Source of the DNA: Paracoccus sp. TOH
GTDB taxonomy: Bacteria; Pseudomonadota; Alphaproteobacteria; Rhodobacterales; Rhodobacteraceae
Assembly (NCBI RefSeq): GCF_030388245.1
Contig: NZ_CP098361.1
Coordinates: forward strand, 1 to 64,000
Reading direction: 5' to 3'
Length of the DNA stretch: 64,000 nucleotides
A program made the position numbers and the translations under genes. Shown piece after piece: positions 38,356 to 47,998 of this stretch (position 1 is its first letter; each line of letters begins with the position of its first letter). The notes below the pieces were generated by a model that saw only the letters and a program-made list of their open reading frames with translations, was not told the DNA's origin and ran no database searches.

Positions 38356-39243
38356 ATGACGTCGACGCTCATCGACGGGCAGGCGTTTGCGCTTGGCTTG
38401 CGCGGGCGCGTTGCGTCCGGGGTCGCGGGTCTGGCGGCGCACGGTGTGGTTCCCGGTCTTGCGGTGGTGCTGGTGGGCGAGGATCCGGCCAGCGAGGTCT
38501 ATGTCCGCAACAAGGGCATCCAGACCCGCGAGGCCGGCATGGCGAGCTTCGAGCACAAGCTGCCGGCCGAGACCCCGCAAGAGGATCTTCTGGCGCTGAT
38601 CGGCCGGCTGAACGCCGACCCGGCGGTGCATGGCATCCTGGTGCAGCTGCCGCTGCCCGGGCACATGGATGCCGAGCGGGTGATCAACGCCATCGACCCG
38701 GCAAAGGACGTGGACGGGTTCCACATCTCGAATGTCGGGCTGCTGGGGACCGGGCAGAAAAGCATGGTGCCCTGCACGCCCTTGGGCTGCCTGATGCTGT
38801 TGCGCGACCGGCTTGGCGATCTTTCCGGGCTGAACGCGGTGGTGGTGGGGCGCTCGAACATCGTCGGCAAGCCGATGGCGCAGCTTTTGCTGGGCGACAG
38901 CTGCACGGTGACCATCGCGCATTCGCGGACCAAGGATCTGGCCGGGCTCTGCCGCACCGCCGACATCCTGGTCGCGGCGGTCGGCCGGCCGCGGATGATC
39001 CGCGGCGACTGGGTCAAGCCGGGGGCGACGGTGATCGACGTCGGCATCAACCGCATCGAGGAGGACGGCCGCACCCGGCTGGTGGGCGACGTCGATTTCG
39101 ACAGCGCGGCCCAGGTCGCCGGGGCCATCACCCCGGTGCCGGGCGGGGTCGGGCCGATGACCATCGCCTGCCTGCTGGCCAACACGCTGACCGCCTGCTG
39201 CCGGGCCCATGGCTGGCCCGAGCCCGAGGGCCTGACCGCCTGA
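38356..39243 (+). CDS. folD: Bifunctional methylene-THF dehydrogenase/methenyl-THF cyclohydrolase FolD
   Basis: FolD interconverts 5,10-methylene-, methenyl- and 10-formyl-tetrahydrofolate. The 295 residues show [13 protein letters not shown] (catalytic Lys), [18 protein letters not shown] and the NADP site [17 protein letters not shown], all standard. The next gene, purU, uses its product. Placed with sarcosine oxidase, it should process the methylene group that this enzyme loads on folate. Confidence 0.96.
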   Translation: MTSTLIDGQAFALGLRGRVASGVAGLAAHGVVPGLAVVLVGEDPASEVYVRNKGIQTREAGMASFEHKLPAETPQEDLLALIGRLNADPAVHGILVQLPLPGHMDAERVINAIDPAKDVDGFHISNVGLLGTGQKSMVPCTPLGCLMLLRDRLGDLSGLNAVVVGRSNIVGKPMAQLLLGDSCTVTIAHSRTKDLAGLCRTADILVAAVGRPRMIRGDWVKPGATVIDVGINRIEEDGRTRLVGDVDFDSAAQVAGAITPVPGGVGPMTIACLLANTLTACCRAHGWPEPEGLTA

Positions 39244-39332
39244 GACATGCGCAGGGCCGGGTGTCCCCGGATGCCCGCCGATTTGCACAAGAAGGAAAAT
39301 CGGGCCCCGTGCCCTTTTCAGTGGAGAGCCTG

Positions 39333-40217
39333 ATGAAGAAATACACGCTGACGGTCGCCTGCCCCTCGACCCGCGGCATCGTCGCCACCGTGGCCGGCTT
39401 TCTGGCCGAGCATGGCTGCAACATCACCGACAGTTCGCAATTCGACGATACCGAAACCGGCAAGTTCTTCATGCGCGTCAGCTTCGTCTCGGAAGAGGGC
39501 GTGGGGCTGGAGGATCTGCGCGAGGGCCTGGCCGAGCCGGCCAAGCCCTTCGCCATGCAATACGCCATCCACGACGAATCCGAGAAGATGAAGGTGGTGA
39601 TCATGGTCAGCCGCTTCGGGCATTGCCTGAACGACCTTCTGTATCGCTGGCGCATCGGCGCCTTGCCGATCGAGATCGTGGCGGTGATCTCGAACCACAT
39701 GGACTATCAGAAGGTGGTGGTGAACCACGATCTGCCCTTCCACTGCATCAAGGTCACCAAGGAGAACAAGCCGCAGGCCGAGGCCGAGCAGATGCGCATC
39801 GTGCGCGAGACCGAGGCCGAGCTGATCGTGCTGGCGCGCTACATGCAGGTCTTGTCGGACGAGATGTGCAAGGAAATGTCGGGGCGGATCATCAACATCC
39901 ACCACTCGTTCCTGCCGAGCTTCAAGGGCGCCAACCCCTACAAGCAGGCCTTCGAGCGCGGGGTGAAGCTGATCGGCGCCACCAGCCATTACGTGACCGC
40001 CGACCTCGACGAGGGCCCGATCATCGAGCAGGACATCATCCGGGTGACCCATGCGCAATCGCCCGAGGATTATGTCTCGCTGGGCCGCGACGTGGAAAGC
40101 CAGGTGCTGGCGCGGGCCATCCACGCCCATATCCACCGCCGGGTGTTCCTGAACGGCAACAAGACCGTCGTCTTCCCGGCATCGCCCGGAAGCTACGCAT
40201 CCGAGCGCATGGGCTGA
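39333..40217 (+). CDS. purU: Formyltetrahydrofolate deformylase PurU
   Basis: PurU hydrolyses 10-formyl-THF to formate and THF. The 294 residues comprise an N-terminal ACT domain (about 1-80) and a formyltransferase-type domain with HHSFLPSFKGANPYKQAF and ATSHYVTADLDEGPIIEQD. The start at 39333 follows GGAGAGCCTG. Next to folD and the sarcosine oxidase operon it gives the exit of methyl carbon as formate. Confidence 0.95.
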   Translation: MKKYTLTVACPSTRGIVATVAGFLAEHGCNITDSSQFDDTETGKFFMRVSFVSEEGVGLEDLREGLAEPAKPFAMQYAIHDESEKMKVVIMVSRFGHCLNDLLYRWRIGALPIEIVAVISNHMDYQKVVVNHDLPFHCIKVTKENKPQAEAEQMRIVRETEAELIVLARYMQVLSDEMCKEMSGRIINIHHSFLPSFKGANPYKQAFERGVKLIGATSHYVTADLDEGPIIEQDIIRVTHAQSPEDYVSLGRDVESQVLARAIHAHIHRRVFLNGNKTVVFPASPGSYASERMG

Positions 40218-40227
40218 GAACCGCGCC

Positions 40228-40247
40228 GGGCGGCCAGCGGGCCGCCC
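40228..40247. terminator. GC hairpin between purU and the LysR gene
   Basis: An eight-base stem (40228-40235 with 40240-40247) lies a few bases after the purU stop, between convergent genes. No T run is present. Confidence 0.4.
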
Positions 40248-40342
40248 CGTTCCGCCCCCGCCTTCACCGTTGCAAAAATGCCCCCGCCGGAGGCAGGCAA
40301 CGGCCAGGATCACGCAGGGCGGTGAGCAAGGGCGGTGGCATT

Positions 40343-41248
40343 TCAGCCCGGGATGCCGGCGGCGCCGAACGCCGCGACCAGCCAGGCGTGAAACTTGCGC
40401 ACGGAGGGCGAGGGGCTGGGCCGCGTCAGCGCCACGGTATGCACCAGCGAGGTCGGAAGTCCCGCCCCGGCCGGCGCGCTGAGCCGACCGGCGGCGAGAT
40501 AGGGATCGCAATGCGTCCCGAAGACGATGCTGATGCCGCCGGAGCCTGCTACCATTTCGAGTGCCGTCGCCGCATTGTCGACCTTGACCGGTGCGACCCG
40601 CGGCGCAAGCACCGTCCCGCTGGCATCCGCCCAGCGTTCCCAAAGCTGGTGCTTGCCCTGGACATAGATCATGCGGCGCGCATTGATCCATTCCGCCAGC
40701 GGCTGGCCCTGGGCCGGTCCCGGTTCTCCCGCCGGCGCGACCAGCACCATGCGCTCGCGCCGCAGGGGGGTCAGTTCGGGCCGCAACTGGACCTCGTCCA
40801 CCACGGCGATGCTGAGATCGGCCAGTTCGACATTGGGGTCGGTCCAGATCGTGCTGTTGACGCGCACCTCGATATCCGGGTGCAGGGCGTGGAAGCGGTG
40901 CATCTCGGCCGAGAGCCAGATCGAAGCGAAGGAGATCGGCGCCGAGACCGTCACGGTCCGGCGCGCGCGCGCGCCGACAAGCCCCTGCGTCGCGGCCTCG
41001 AGCACGTCCAGCGCCTCGGCCACCCCGGGGCGATAGGCCTGGCCGACCTCGCTGAGTTCCAGCCCGTTGCGCAGGCGGTGGAACAGTGGCCGGCCCAGAT
41101 ACTGCTCGAGCGCCCGGATGCGCTGGCTGATCGCCGATTGCGTGCAGTTCAGTTCCTCGGCCGCCTTGCTGAAGCTGAGATGGCGGGCGGCGGCGTCGAA
41201 GGCCTGCAGATAGGTCAGATGCGGCAAGGCGCGCATGAAGGCATCCAA
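40343..41248 (-). CDS. LysR-family regulator, GcvA-like
   Basis: The 301-residue LysR protein resembles GcvA, the glycine-cleavage regulator: LTYLQAFDAAARHLSFSKAAEELNCTQSAISQRIRALEQYLG in the HTH region and LF-RLRNGLELSEVG after it. It is divergent from the sarcosine oxidase operon and probably activates it in response to a glycine-family ligand. No clear box was found in the 105-base intergenic region. Confidence 0.88.
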   Translation of the reverse strand: MDAFMRALPHLTYLQAFDAAARHLSFSKAAEELNCTQSAISQRIRALEQYLGRPLFHRLRNGLELSEVGQAYRPGVAEALDVLEAATQGLVGARARRTVTVSAPISFASIWLSAEMHRFHALHPDIEVRVNSTIWTDPNVELADLSIAVVDEVQLRPELTPLRRERMVLVAPAGEPGPAQGQPLAEWINARRMIYVQGKHQLWERWADASGTVLAPRVAPVKVDNAATALEMVAGSGGISIVFGTHCDPYLAAGRLSAPAGAGLPTSLVHTVALTRPSPSPSVRKFHAWLVAAFGAAGIPG

Positions 41249-41353
41249 TTCTTTCTGATCCTATTAACAAAACGGGGTCTGAGGGTAAAGTTCGCTTTCT
41301 TGCGCGATGCCCCCTGACGGCCGAGGTTGCGGGTAGGAAATCAGGATGACCCA

Positions 41354-42595
41354 ATGCCGATAGAACTTCTGAAATATGGCCTGAGGCGCGGCCATCGTCC
41401 GTTCCGCGACATCCCGCCCACGCCCGATCTGCGCAAACATTATGACGTGGTGATCATCGGCGGCGGCGGGCATGGCCTTGCCGCGGCCTATTACCTGTCG
41501 AACCATCACGGCGTCAGGAATGTCGCCGTCCTGGAAAAGGGCTATCTCGCGGGTGGGAACACGGCCCGCAACACCACCACCGTCAGGTCGAACTACCTGA
41601 CGCCGCCCTCGATCGCGTTCTACCGCGAGGGGGTTTCGCTGTTCGAAGCCATGTCCGAGGAACTGGGTTTCAACGTCATGTTCTCGCAGCGCGGTCAGCT
41701 GACGCTGGCCCATTCCGACGCGGCGATGCGCAGCTTCCGGCTGCGGGCCGAGATGGGCAATCATGTCGGCATCCGGGCCGAATTGGTCGACGCCAAGACG
41801 GTGCAGGAGCTTTGCCCGCATGTGAACATGGATCTTGGTGGCCAGCACGAGGTTCTGGGCGGGCTCTGGCACGCCGATGGCGGCACCGCGCGGCATGACG
41901 CCGTCGCCTGGGGCTATGCCAAGCGCGCGGCCGAGAAGGGCGTCGAGATCCACCAGCGCACCGAGGTCGAGGGCTTCGGCATCGCCAACGGCCGCATCAC
42001 CGAGGTCAGGACCAATCGCGGCACCATCGCCGCCGGTCAGGTGTTGCAGGCCGCCGGCGGCATGAACGGCCGCATCGCCGAGATGGCGGGCATTCCGCTG
42101 CCGATCCGCTGCTTTCCGCTGCAGGCCATGGTGACGCAGCCGCTGAAGCCGTTTCTGGACATCCTGCTGTCGTCGTCGAACCTGCACACCTACCTGGTGC
42201 AATCCTCGCGCGGAGAGATCGTCATCGGCGGCGGCACCGATCCTTATCAACTGGCCTCGACCCGTTCGAGCCTGCCGCAGAAGGAATCGCTTGCCACCGG
42301 GGCGCTGCAGCTGATGCCGTTCCTGCACAATATCAAGATCCTGCGGCAATGGGCGGGCATCACCGACATCACCCCCGATTTCAGCCCGATCATGGGCGCC
42401 TCGCCGCTGCAGAACTACTGGCTGGACGCGGGCTGGGGAACCTGGGGGTTCAAGGCGACGGGGGTTGCAGGCAAGCGCATGGCCGAGACCATCGCCACCG
42501 GCCGCGTGCCGGACATTCTTGCCCCCTTCTCGCTCGAACGGTTCTCGCGTTTCGAGCTTCTGAACGAAATGGGCGCGACCGCCGCCGGGCATTAG
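41354..42595 (+). CDS. soxB: Sarcosine oxidase subunit beta
   Basis: The beta subunit of heterotetrameric sarcosine oxidase binds FAD and covalent FMN and oxidises the N-methyl of sarcosine. The 413 residues show the FAD fold VVIIGGGGHGLAAAYYLS, the NTTTVRSNYLTP loop and a C-terminal GWGTWGFKATGVAGKRMAE. The start at 41354 follows CAGGATGACCC. It leads the order soxB-soxD-soxA-soxG, the classic arrangement. Confidence 0.95.
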   Translation: MPIELLKYGLRRGHRPFRDIPPTPDLRKHYDVVIIGGGGHGLAAAYYLSNHHGVRNVAVLEKGYLAGGNTARNTTTVRSNYLTPPSIAFYREGVSLFEAMSEELGFNVMFSQRGQLTLAHSDAAMRSFRLRAEMGNHVGIRAELVDAKTVQELCPHVNMDLGGQHEVLGGLWHADGGTARHDAVAWGYAKRAAEKGVEIHQRTEVEGFGIANGRITEVRTNRGTIAAGQVLQAAGGMNGRIAEMAGIPLPIRCFPLQAMVTQPLKPFLDILLSSSNLHTYLVQSSRGEIVIGGGTDPYQLASTRSSLPQKESLATGALQLMPFLHNIKILRQWAGITDITPDFSPIMGASPLQNYWLDAGWGTWGFKATGVAGKRMAETIATGRVPDILAPFSLERFSRFELLNEMGATAAGH

Positions 42596-42603
42596 GAGAA
42601 ACC

Positions 42604-42870
42604 ATGAAGATCATGACCTGCCCGCTGAACGGGCCCCGCAACATCTCGGAATTCCAGTGGCTCGGGCCGGTGCATGACGATGCCGAGCTGACGGCCGCCG
42701 CGCTGGTCCGGCATCTGTTCTTTGCGCCGAACCCGATGGGGGTGCTGCGCGAATGGTGGCGGCACACGCCGTCGAACACGGTGTTCATCGCCGAGCGCAA
42801 CCTGATCACCGACGAAATCCTGCGGACCTATCTGAAACCGGCCGCCGACAACATCGCGAGCGTCGCATGA
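42604..42870 (+). CDS. soxD: Sarcosine oxidase subunit delta
   Basis: The 88-residue small subunit is recognisable by CPLNGPRNISEF, REWWRHTPSN and AERNLITDEILRTY. The well-studied delta subunits hold zinc through a CPxC motif and later ligands; here the motif is CPLN and no other Cys is present, so the metal site seems absent. It starts 9 bases after soxB and its stop overlaps soxA (ATGA). Confidence 0.92.
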   Translation: MKIMTCPLNGPRNISEFQWLGPVHDDAELTAAALVRHLFFAPNPMGVLREWWRHTPSNTVFIAERNLITDEILRTYLKPAADNIASVA

Positions 42871-45752
42871 CGAACAGACTTGGCAGCGGCTGGGGAAGCC
42901 GCATCGACCGGGGCCGCGCCCTGGCCTTCACCTTCGAGGGCCGCCGCGTCGCCGGCCATCCGGGCGACACCATCGCCAGCGCGCTGGCCGCGAATGGCGA
43001 ATGGGTGCTGTCGCGCTCGTTCAAGTATCACCGGCCGCGCGGCATCCTGACCATGTGTGGGCAGGACGCGAACACCCTGGTCCAGATCGGAGAGGAGCCG
43101 AATGTCCGCGCCGACCTGCGGCTGGCGTCCGACGGCATCGCCGTGACGCCGCAGAACGTCAAGGGCAGCCTGCGCCGCGACCGCGGACAGATCATCGAAC
43201 GCTTTGGCCGCTTCCTGCCGGTTGGCTTCTACTATCGCACCTTCTTCGGACCCCGCCGGTCGAGCTGGCTGAAACTGTGGGAGCCGATGATCCGCGCCTC
43301 TGCCGGGCTTGGCACGGTCAGCACCGATGCCGCGCCCCGGCGCTATGTCAAGGAAACCCGGCATTGCGACGTGCTGGTCGTGGGCGGCGGTCCCGCAGGG
43401 CTTGCCGCCGCGATCCGCGCGGCCGAGGCCGGGGCCGGGGTGATCCTGGTCGAAAAGGAGCCGGAACTGGGCGGGGCCCTGACCTATGCCCGCTTCGCAG
43501 CGGACGCGGGCCTGGGCGCCCGGCACCTGTCCGCGCTGCGGGACAGGGCCCTTGCCCTGCCGGGCGTTTCGGTGATGACCGGCGCGACCTGCAACGGCCG
43601 CTTTGCCGACAACTGGCTGCCGGTGATCAGCGGCGACCGGCTGGTGCGCATCCGGGCGGCCGAACTGGTGCTGGCCACCGGCGCGCATGAGCAGCCGCTG
43701 GTGTTTCGCAACAACGATCTGCCGGGGATCATGCTGTCTTCGGCCGCGCAGCGCCTGATGCGGCATTACGCGGTGCGGCCGGGCCAGCGGGCGGTCGTCT
43801 ATGCGGGCGACCGCGACGGCTATCTCGCCGCGCTGGACCTCGACGATGCCGGCGTCAGGATCGCCGCCATCGTCGACCCCGAGATCGAGGACCGCGACGG
43901 CCTGTCCGAGGAACTGGCGCGCCGCGGCCTGCCGGTCATGCGCGGCCGCACCCTGACTGAGGCCAAGGCCGGTCCCGGCGGGCTGCACCTGCAGTCGGTC
44001 GAGGTCCAGGACGCCGCCGGCACGCGCAAGCGGCTCGATTGCGACCTGCTGGTCGTGGCGGGGGGCTATACGCCGGGCTACCAGCTTGCGCTTCATGCCG
44101 GGGCGCGCCTTGCCTCGGACGACACCGGAACCCGATTCTCGATCACCGACGTGCCGGCGCATCTGCATCTGGCCGGCGCGGCGGCCGGGCTGTCCGATCT
44201 GGACGGCGTCATCGCCAGCGGCGAGGCGGCAGGGCTTCGCGCGGCCGCCGCGCTTGGCCTGACCCCCGCCCCCGAAGGCGCCGTGCCCGCTGCATGCGCG
44301 TGGCGCCGCAGCGCGCCGGTCGAGCCGCATCCCAAGGGCCGCGATTTCGTGGATTTCGACGAGGACCTGCAGGTCAAGGACATCGAGAACGCCGTCGCCG
44401 ACGGCTATCGCGAGCTTGAACTGGTCAAGCGCTATTCGACCGTCGGCATGGGCCCTTCGCAGGGCCGGCACGCGGCGCTGCCGACGGCGCGGATCGTGGC
44501 GCGCAAGACCGCCCGCAGCCTGGCCGAGGTCGGCATCACCACCTCGCGCCCGCCCTTCGGCCCGGAAAAGCTGGGCCTGCTGGCCGATACGACGCCGGAA
44601 CGCTATCGCCACACCGCGCTGCACCCCTGCCACGTGCAGGCGGGCGCCAGGATGATGCCGGTCGGCGCCTGGTGGCGGCCCTTCGTCTATCCGGGCAGCG
44701 AGCCGCCCGCCGAGGCGATCCTGCGCGAGATCCGTGCCGTGCGCGAGGACGTGGGCATGCTCGACGTCTCGACGCTGGGCAAGCTCGAGCTTCGGGGCCG
44801 CGACGCGGCTGCCTTCCTCGACCGCATCTATACCATGGCCCATGCCGGCCAGCCGGTCGGGCGGGTGCGCTATTGCCTGGCCCTGAACGAGATGGGCTCG
44901 ATCCTGGACGACGGCGTGGCCTTCCGCATGTCCGAGCAGCATTTCTACGTCACCGCCACCACCGGCGCGGTCGATCGCCTTTTTGCCGAGATGACGCTGC
45001 AAAAGGCGATCTGGGGCATGCAGGTCGATATCCAGAACGTCACCGCAGCCTTTGCCGCGATCAACCTGACCGGACCGAAGGCGCGGGCGGTCTTGCAGGG
45101 ACTGGCCGGCGACATCGACTTCTCGCGCGAGGCCTTCGGCTTTCTCGACGGGCGCGAGGGGATGCTGGCAGGCAGCCCGGTTCGCGTCATGCGCATCGGC
45201 TTCACGGGCGAGCTGAGCTATGAGATCCACCTGCCGCAATCCCATGCCGTCGGCATGTGGCAGGCGCTGGCCGCCGCGGGTGCCGACCTGGGGCTGCGGC
45301 CCTATGGCCTTGAGGCATCGCGGATCCTGCGGCTGGAAAAGGGCCATATCATCATCGGCCAGGACACGGACGCACTGTCGACGCCGGATCAACTGGGCAT
45401 GGGCTGGGCGCTGTCGCGCAAGAAGCCGTTCTACACCGGCAAGGCCGCGGTCGAGGCGCGCCGCGCCCTGGGCGAGACGCGGCAGCTTTGCGGCTTCGTG
45501 CTGGAGGGCGGGAATGCCGCCGAGGTCGGGGAATCCGCATTGGTGCTGCACGATGGCCAGCCCGTCGGGCATGTCACCTCGTTCGGCCATTCGCCCTCGG
45601 TCGGCAAATGGATCGGGTTGGCCTATGCGCCGCCCGAACAGGCGGTGCCCGGCGCGCAAATCCGCATCAAGGGCTTTTCCGGCACCGAGGTTTCGGCCGC
45701 CGTCGTGGCCCTGCCCTTCTATGACCCGACCAATGCCCGGCAGGAGATCTGA
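42867..45752 (+). CDS. soxA: Sarcosine oxidase subunit alpha
   Basis: The 961 residues include an N-terminal ferredoxin-like domain (about 15-100, with FEGRRVAGHPGDTIASALAANG), an NAD-binding/FAD-like domain (VLVVGGGPAGLAAAIRAAEAG near residue 170) and a C-terminal GCV_T/aminomethyltransferase domain (about 600-961). The last binds tetrahydrofolate and takes the methylene group. The length and order are usual. Translation is coupled to soxD and its stop abuts the soxG start. Confidence 0.96.
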   Translation: MTNRLGSGWGSRIDRGRALAFTFEGRRVAGHPGDTIASALAANGEWVLSRSFKYHRPRGILTMCGQDANTLVQIGEEPNVRADLRLASDGIAVTPQNVKGSLRRDRGQIIERFGRFLPVGFYYRTFFGPRRSSWLKLWEPMIRASAGLGTVSTDAAPRRYVKETRHCDVLVVGGGPAGLAAAIRAAEAGAGVILVEKEPELGGALTYARFAADAGLGARHLSALRDRALALPGVSVMTGATCNGRFADNWLPVISGDRLVRIRAAELVLATGAHEQPLVFRNNDLPGIMLSSAAQRLMRHYAVRPGQRAVVYAGDRDGYLAALDLDDAGVRIAAIVDPEIEDRDGLSEELARRGLPVMRGRTLTEAKAGPGGLHLQSVEVQDAAGTRKRLDCDLLVVAGGYTPGYQLALHAGARLASDDTGTRFSITDVPAHLHLAGAAAGLSDLDGVIASGEAAGLRAAAALGLTPAPEGAVPAACAWRRSAPVEPHPKGRDFVDFDEDLQVKDIENAVADGYRELELVKRYSTVGMGPSQGRHAALPTARIVARKTARSLAEVGITTSRPPFGPEKLGLLADTTPERYRHTALHPCHVQAGARMMPVGAWWRPFVYPGSEPPAEAILREIRAVREDVGMLDVSTLGKLELRGRDAAAFLDRIYTMAHAGQPVGRVRYCLALNEMGSILDDGVAFRMSEQHFYVTATTGAVDRLFAEMTLQKAIWGMQVDIQNVTAAFAAINLTGPKARAVLQGLAGDIDFSREAFGFLDGREGMLAGSPVRVMRIGFTGELSYEIHLPQSHAVGMWQALAAAGADLGLRPYGLEASRILRLEKGHIIIGQDTDALSTPDQLGMGWALSRKKPFYTGKAAVEARRALGETRQLCGFVLEGGNAAEVGESALVLHDGQPVGHVTSFGHSPSVGKWIGLAYAPPEQAVPGAQIRIKGFSGTEVSAAVVALPFYDPTNARQEI

Positions 45753-46358
45753 ATGACCACCGCAACCATCGCCACCCGGCACTGGCCGCTGTCCCAACGG
45801 CTGCCCGCCGTGGATCGGCTGCCCGCATCGGGCGAATCCTGGCTGACTGACCTGTCCGCCCTGCCGCGCATGGGCTTGCGCGGGCCGGGAACTGCGGACT
45901 GGCTGGCGGCACAGGGGCTGTCCCTGCCCGGCCCCATCGACCGGACCCTCGACCTGCCCGGCCTGACCCTGGTGCCGCTGGGCGCCGAGGAAGCGGTCAT
46001 CCTGCCCGATCCGCATGGCGATCCCGGCGCGATCCGGCGGCTGCGCGATGCCTGGCGGCAGAGCCCGGGGCCCAAGGGCTTCGACGCCTATCGGGATGAA
46101 ACCTGGGCCTGGTTCCGGCTGACCGGACCCGCCGCCGAGCAGGCGCTGCCCCTGCTGACGGCGCTGGACACCCGCCCTGCCGCGTTTCCCGCGGCTGCGG
46201 TGGCGCAGACCCGCGTCATGCACATGGACGCGGTGATCCTGCGCAGCGCGGACGGCGGCGCGCTGGACCTGCTGTTCGACATCGCCTCGTCGGGCTATGC
46301 CCTGGACTTCATCGAGGACGTGATTCCCGACATCCGCACGGCGCGGCTGGCCGGATGA
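45753..46358 (+). CDS. soxG: Sarcosine oxidase subunit gamma
   Basis: The 201-residue subunit is similar in fold to the GCV_T family and holds the complex together. Features such as WFRLTGPAAEQALPLL and a FDIASSGYALDFIED end match SoxG. Its ATG follows the soxA stop directly. The next gene begins at or just after its stop. Confidence 0.92.
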   Translation: MTTATIATRHWPLSQRLPAVDRLPASGESWLTDLSALPRMGLRGPGTADWLAAQGLSLPGPIDRTLDLPGLTLVPLGAEEAVILPDPHGDPGAIRRLRDAWRQSPGPKGFDAYRDETWAWFRLTGPAAEQALPLLTALDTRPAAFPAAAVAQTRVMHMDAVILRSADGGALDLLFDIASSGYALDFIEDVIPDIRTARLAG

Positions 46359-46387
46359 TCGACGCGATAAACCAAGCGGAGGGTGCG

Positions 46388-47146
46388 ATGCGCATCGGTA
46401 TCATCGGGGCGGGCACGATCGGCAAGACGATCATCCGCGACCTTCAGCGGCGGGGTGACGTGGCCATCGACTTCGTGCTGGTGCGCGAGACGGCGCGGGC
46501 CGACTGGCTGGACCTGCCGCCCGCGACCTTCATCAGCGACGAGAGCGAGGCGCTGGCCCGCGGCGTCGACCTGATCGTCGAAACCGCCATGCCCGAACTG
46601 GTGGCGCGGCTGGCGCCCCGCGCGCTGGAGCGCTCGGATTTCTGCGCCTTCAGCGGCACGGCGCTGGCCGACGCGGCAGTCGAGCGCGCGATCCGCGATG
46701 CGGCTGCCGCCAGCGGCCGGCGCTTCTTCGTGCCGCATGGCGCCGTGCTGGCGCTGGACGGGCTGGAGGACGGGCGCGAATTGCTGCAATCGGTCACCAT
46801 CACCACGACGAAAAGCGGCAAGAGCCTTGGCCTCGACCCCGATGCCCAAGGGCTCGTCTTCGAGGGCACGGCGCGCGAGGCCTGCAAGCGCTTCCCCCGC
46901 AACGTCAACGTCCATGCCGCGATCGCGCTGGCCGGGATCGGGCTCGACCGGACCGTCAGCCGCATCGTCGCCGTGCCCGGCCAGCAGGAGAACGAGCACC
47001 GCATCGAGATCCGCGGCGAGGGGCTGGAATGGACCCTCGAGATCGCCTCGCGCTCGCTGGGCGGGGTCACGGGGTCCTACACGCCCCATTCTGCGGCAGG
47101 CTCGGTCCGGCGCATCCTGGGCGGCAGCGGCATCAGGATGGCCTGA
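46388..47146 (+). CDS. Aspartate dehydrogenase-like NAD(P) enzyme
   Basis: The 252 residues have a Rossmann start (MRIGIIGAGTIGKTIIRDL) and the C-terminal DUF108/aspartate dehydrogenase domain, including VETAMPELV and GTAREACKRFPRNVNVHAAIALAGIG. L-aspartate dehydrogenases make iminoaspartate for NAD synthesis (NadX) or assimilate ammonia. The ATG at 46388 is preferred for its GGAGG five bases upstream; another ATG at 46355 overlaps the soxG stop. Its place at the end of the sox operon is odd for NAD synthesis, so a role on a related amino acid is possible. Confidence 0.82.
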   Translation: MRIGIIGAGTIGKTIIRDLQRRGDVAIDFVLVRETARADWLDLPPATFISDESEALARGVDLIVETAMPELVARLAPRALERSDFCAFSGTALADAAVERAIRDAAAASGRRFFVPHGAVLALDGLEDGRELLQSVTITTTKSGKSLGLDPDAQGLVFEGTAREACKRFPRNVNVHAAIALAGIGLDRTVSRIVAVPGQQENEHRIEIRGEGLEWTLEIASRSLGGVTGSYTPHSAAGSVRRILGGSGIRMA

Positions 47147-47168
47147 CGATCCGCGTCCGCCGCAAAGG

Positions 47169-47203
47169 AAAAAGCCGGCGCCACAAGGGCGCCGGCTTTT
47201 TTT
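47169..47203. terminator. Strong bidirectional rho-independent terminator
   Basis: A 14-base stem (47169-47182 with 47188-47201) ends in a run of seven T, with A on the opposite side. It separates the sox operon from the convergent amino-acid ABC operon. Confidence 0.92.
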
Positions 47204-47238
47204 GCAGCATTCCGGGGCGGCAAGCGCCGCCTCCCGGC

Positions 47239-47988
47239 CTAGAGAACCTGATCCAGAAAGGCGCGTGTCCTCGGATCCTGGGCATTGGTGAAGAACTCGG
47301 CTGGCGCGCCATGTTCGACGATCACACCGCGGTCGGTGAAGTAGATGTGGTCTGCCACCTCGCGGGCAAAGCCCATCTCATGCGTGACCAGGATGCAGGT
47401 CATGCCATCGGCCGCAAGATCCTTGATCGTCACCAGCACCTCCTTGACCGTCTCGGGGTCGAGTGCGGCCGTCACCTCGTCGAACAGCATGACGTCGGGC
47501 CGCATCGCCAGCGAACGGGCAATGGCGACGCGCTGCTGCTGGCCGCCGGACAGCTCGCCGGGATAGTGGTTCTCTTTCCCCTCCAGCCGGACCTTCTTCA
47601 GCAGCGCCTTGGCCCGCGCCTCGACCTCGGCCGGATTTTCCCGCAGCACCTTGATCGGGGCCATCATCACGTTCTGCAGCGCGGTCTTGTGCGGGAACAG
47701 GTTGTATTGCTGGAAGACCATGCCGACCTTGCGGCGCAACGCCAGCTTGTCCAGCTTGGCGTCATGCACCTCTTGCCCCTCGACCTGGATCGAGCCGGCC
47801 TGGATGTCGTTCAGCGCATTGATGCAGCGGATCAGCGTCGATTTGCCCGAGCCGGACGGGCCGATGATGCAGATCACCTCGCCCTTCATGATGTCCATGC
47901 TGATCCCGCGCAGGACCTCGACCTGGCCATAGGATTTGTGAACGTCGCGGATGCTGACGATCGGCTGTTCGGCAGTCCATTGCGTCAT
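47239..47988 (-). CDS. Polar amino acid ABC transporter ATPase (GlnQ type)
   Basis: The 249 residues have Walker A (GPSGSGKSTLIRCIN), signature LSGGQQQRVAIARSL and Walker B (VMLFDEVTAALDP). The sequence is of the GlnQ/AapP group that serves glutamate, glutamine or general L-amino acid importers. It is the last gene of the operon binding protein-permease-permease-ATPase. Confidence 0.94.
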   Translation of the reverse strand: MTQWTAEQPIVSIRDVHKSYGQVEVLRGISMDIMKGEVICIIGPSGSGKSTLIRCINALNDIQAGSIQVEGQEVHDAKLDKLALRRKVGMVFQQYNLFPHKTALQNVMMAPIKVLRENPAEVEARAKALLKKVRLEGKENHYPGELSGGQQQRVAIARSLAMRPDVMLFDEVTAALDPETVKEVLVTIKDLAADGMTCILVTHEMGFAREVADHIYFTDRGVIVEHGAPAEFFTNAQDPRTRAFLDQVL

Positions 47989-47998
47989 GGGACACCTT

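Noticed and set aside
42828..46223. 1131-codon minus-strand frame opposite soxD-soxA-soxG
   Set aside because: Same cause; the sense genes are unambiguous and the antisense translation is low-complexity.
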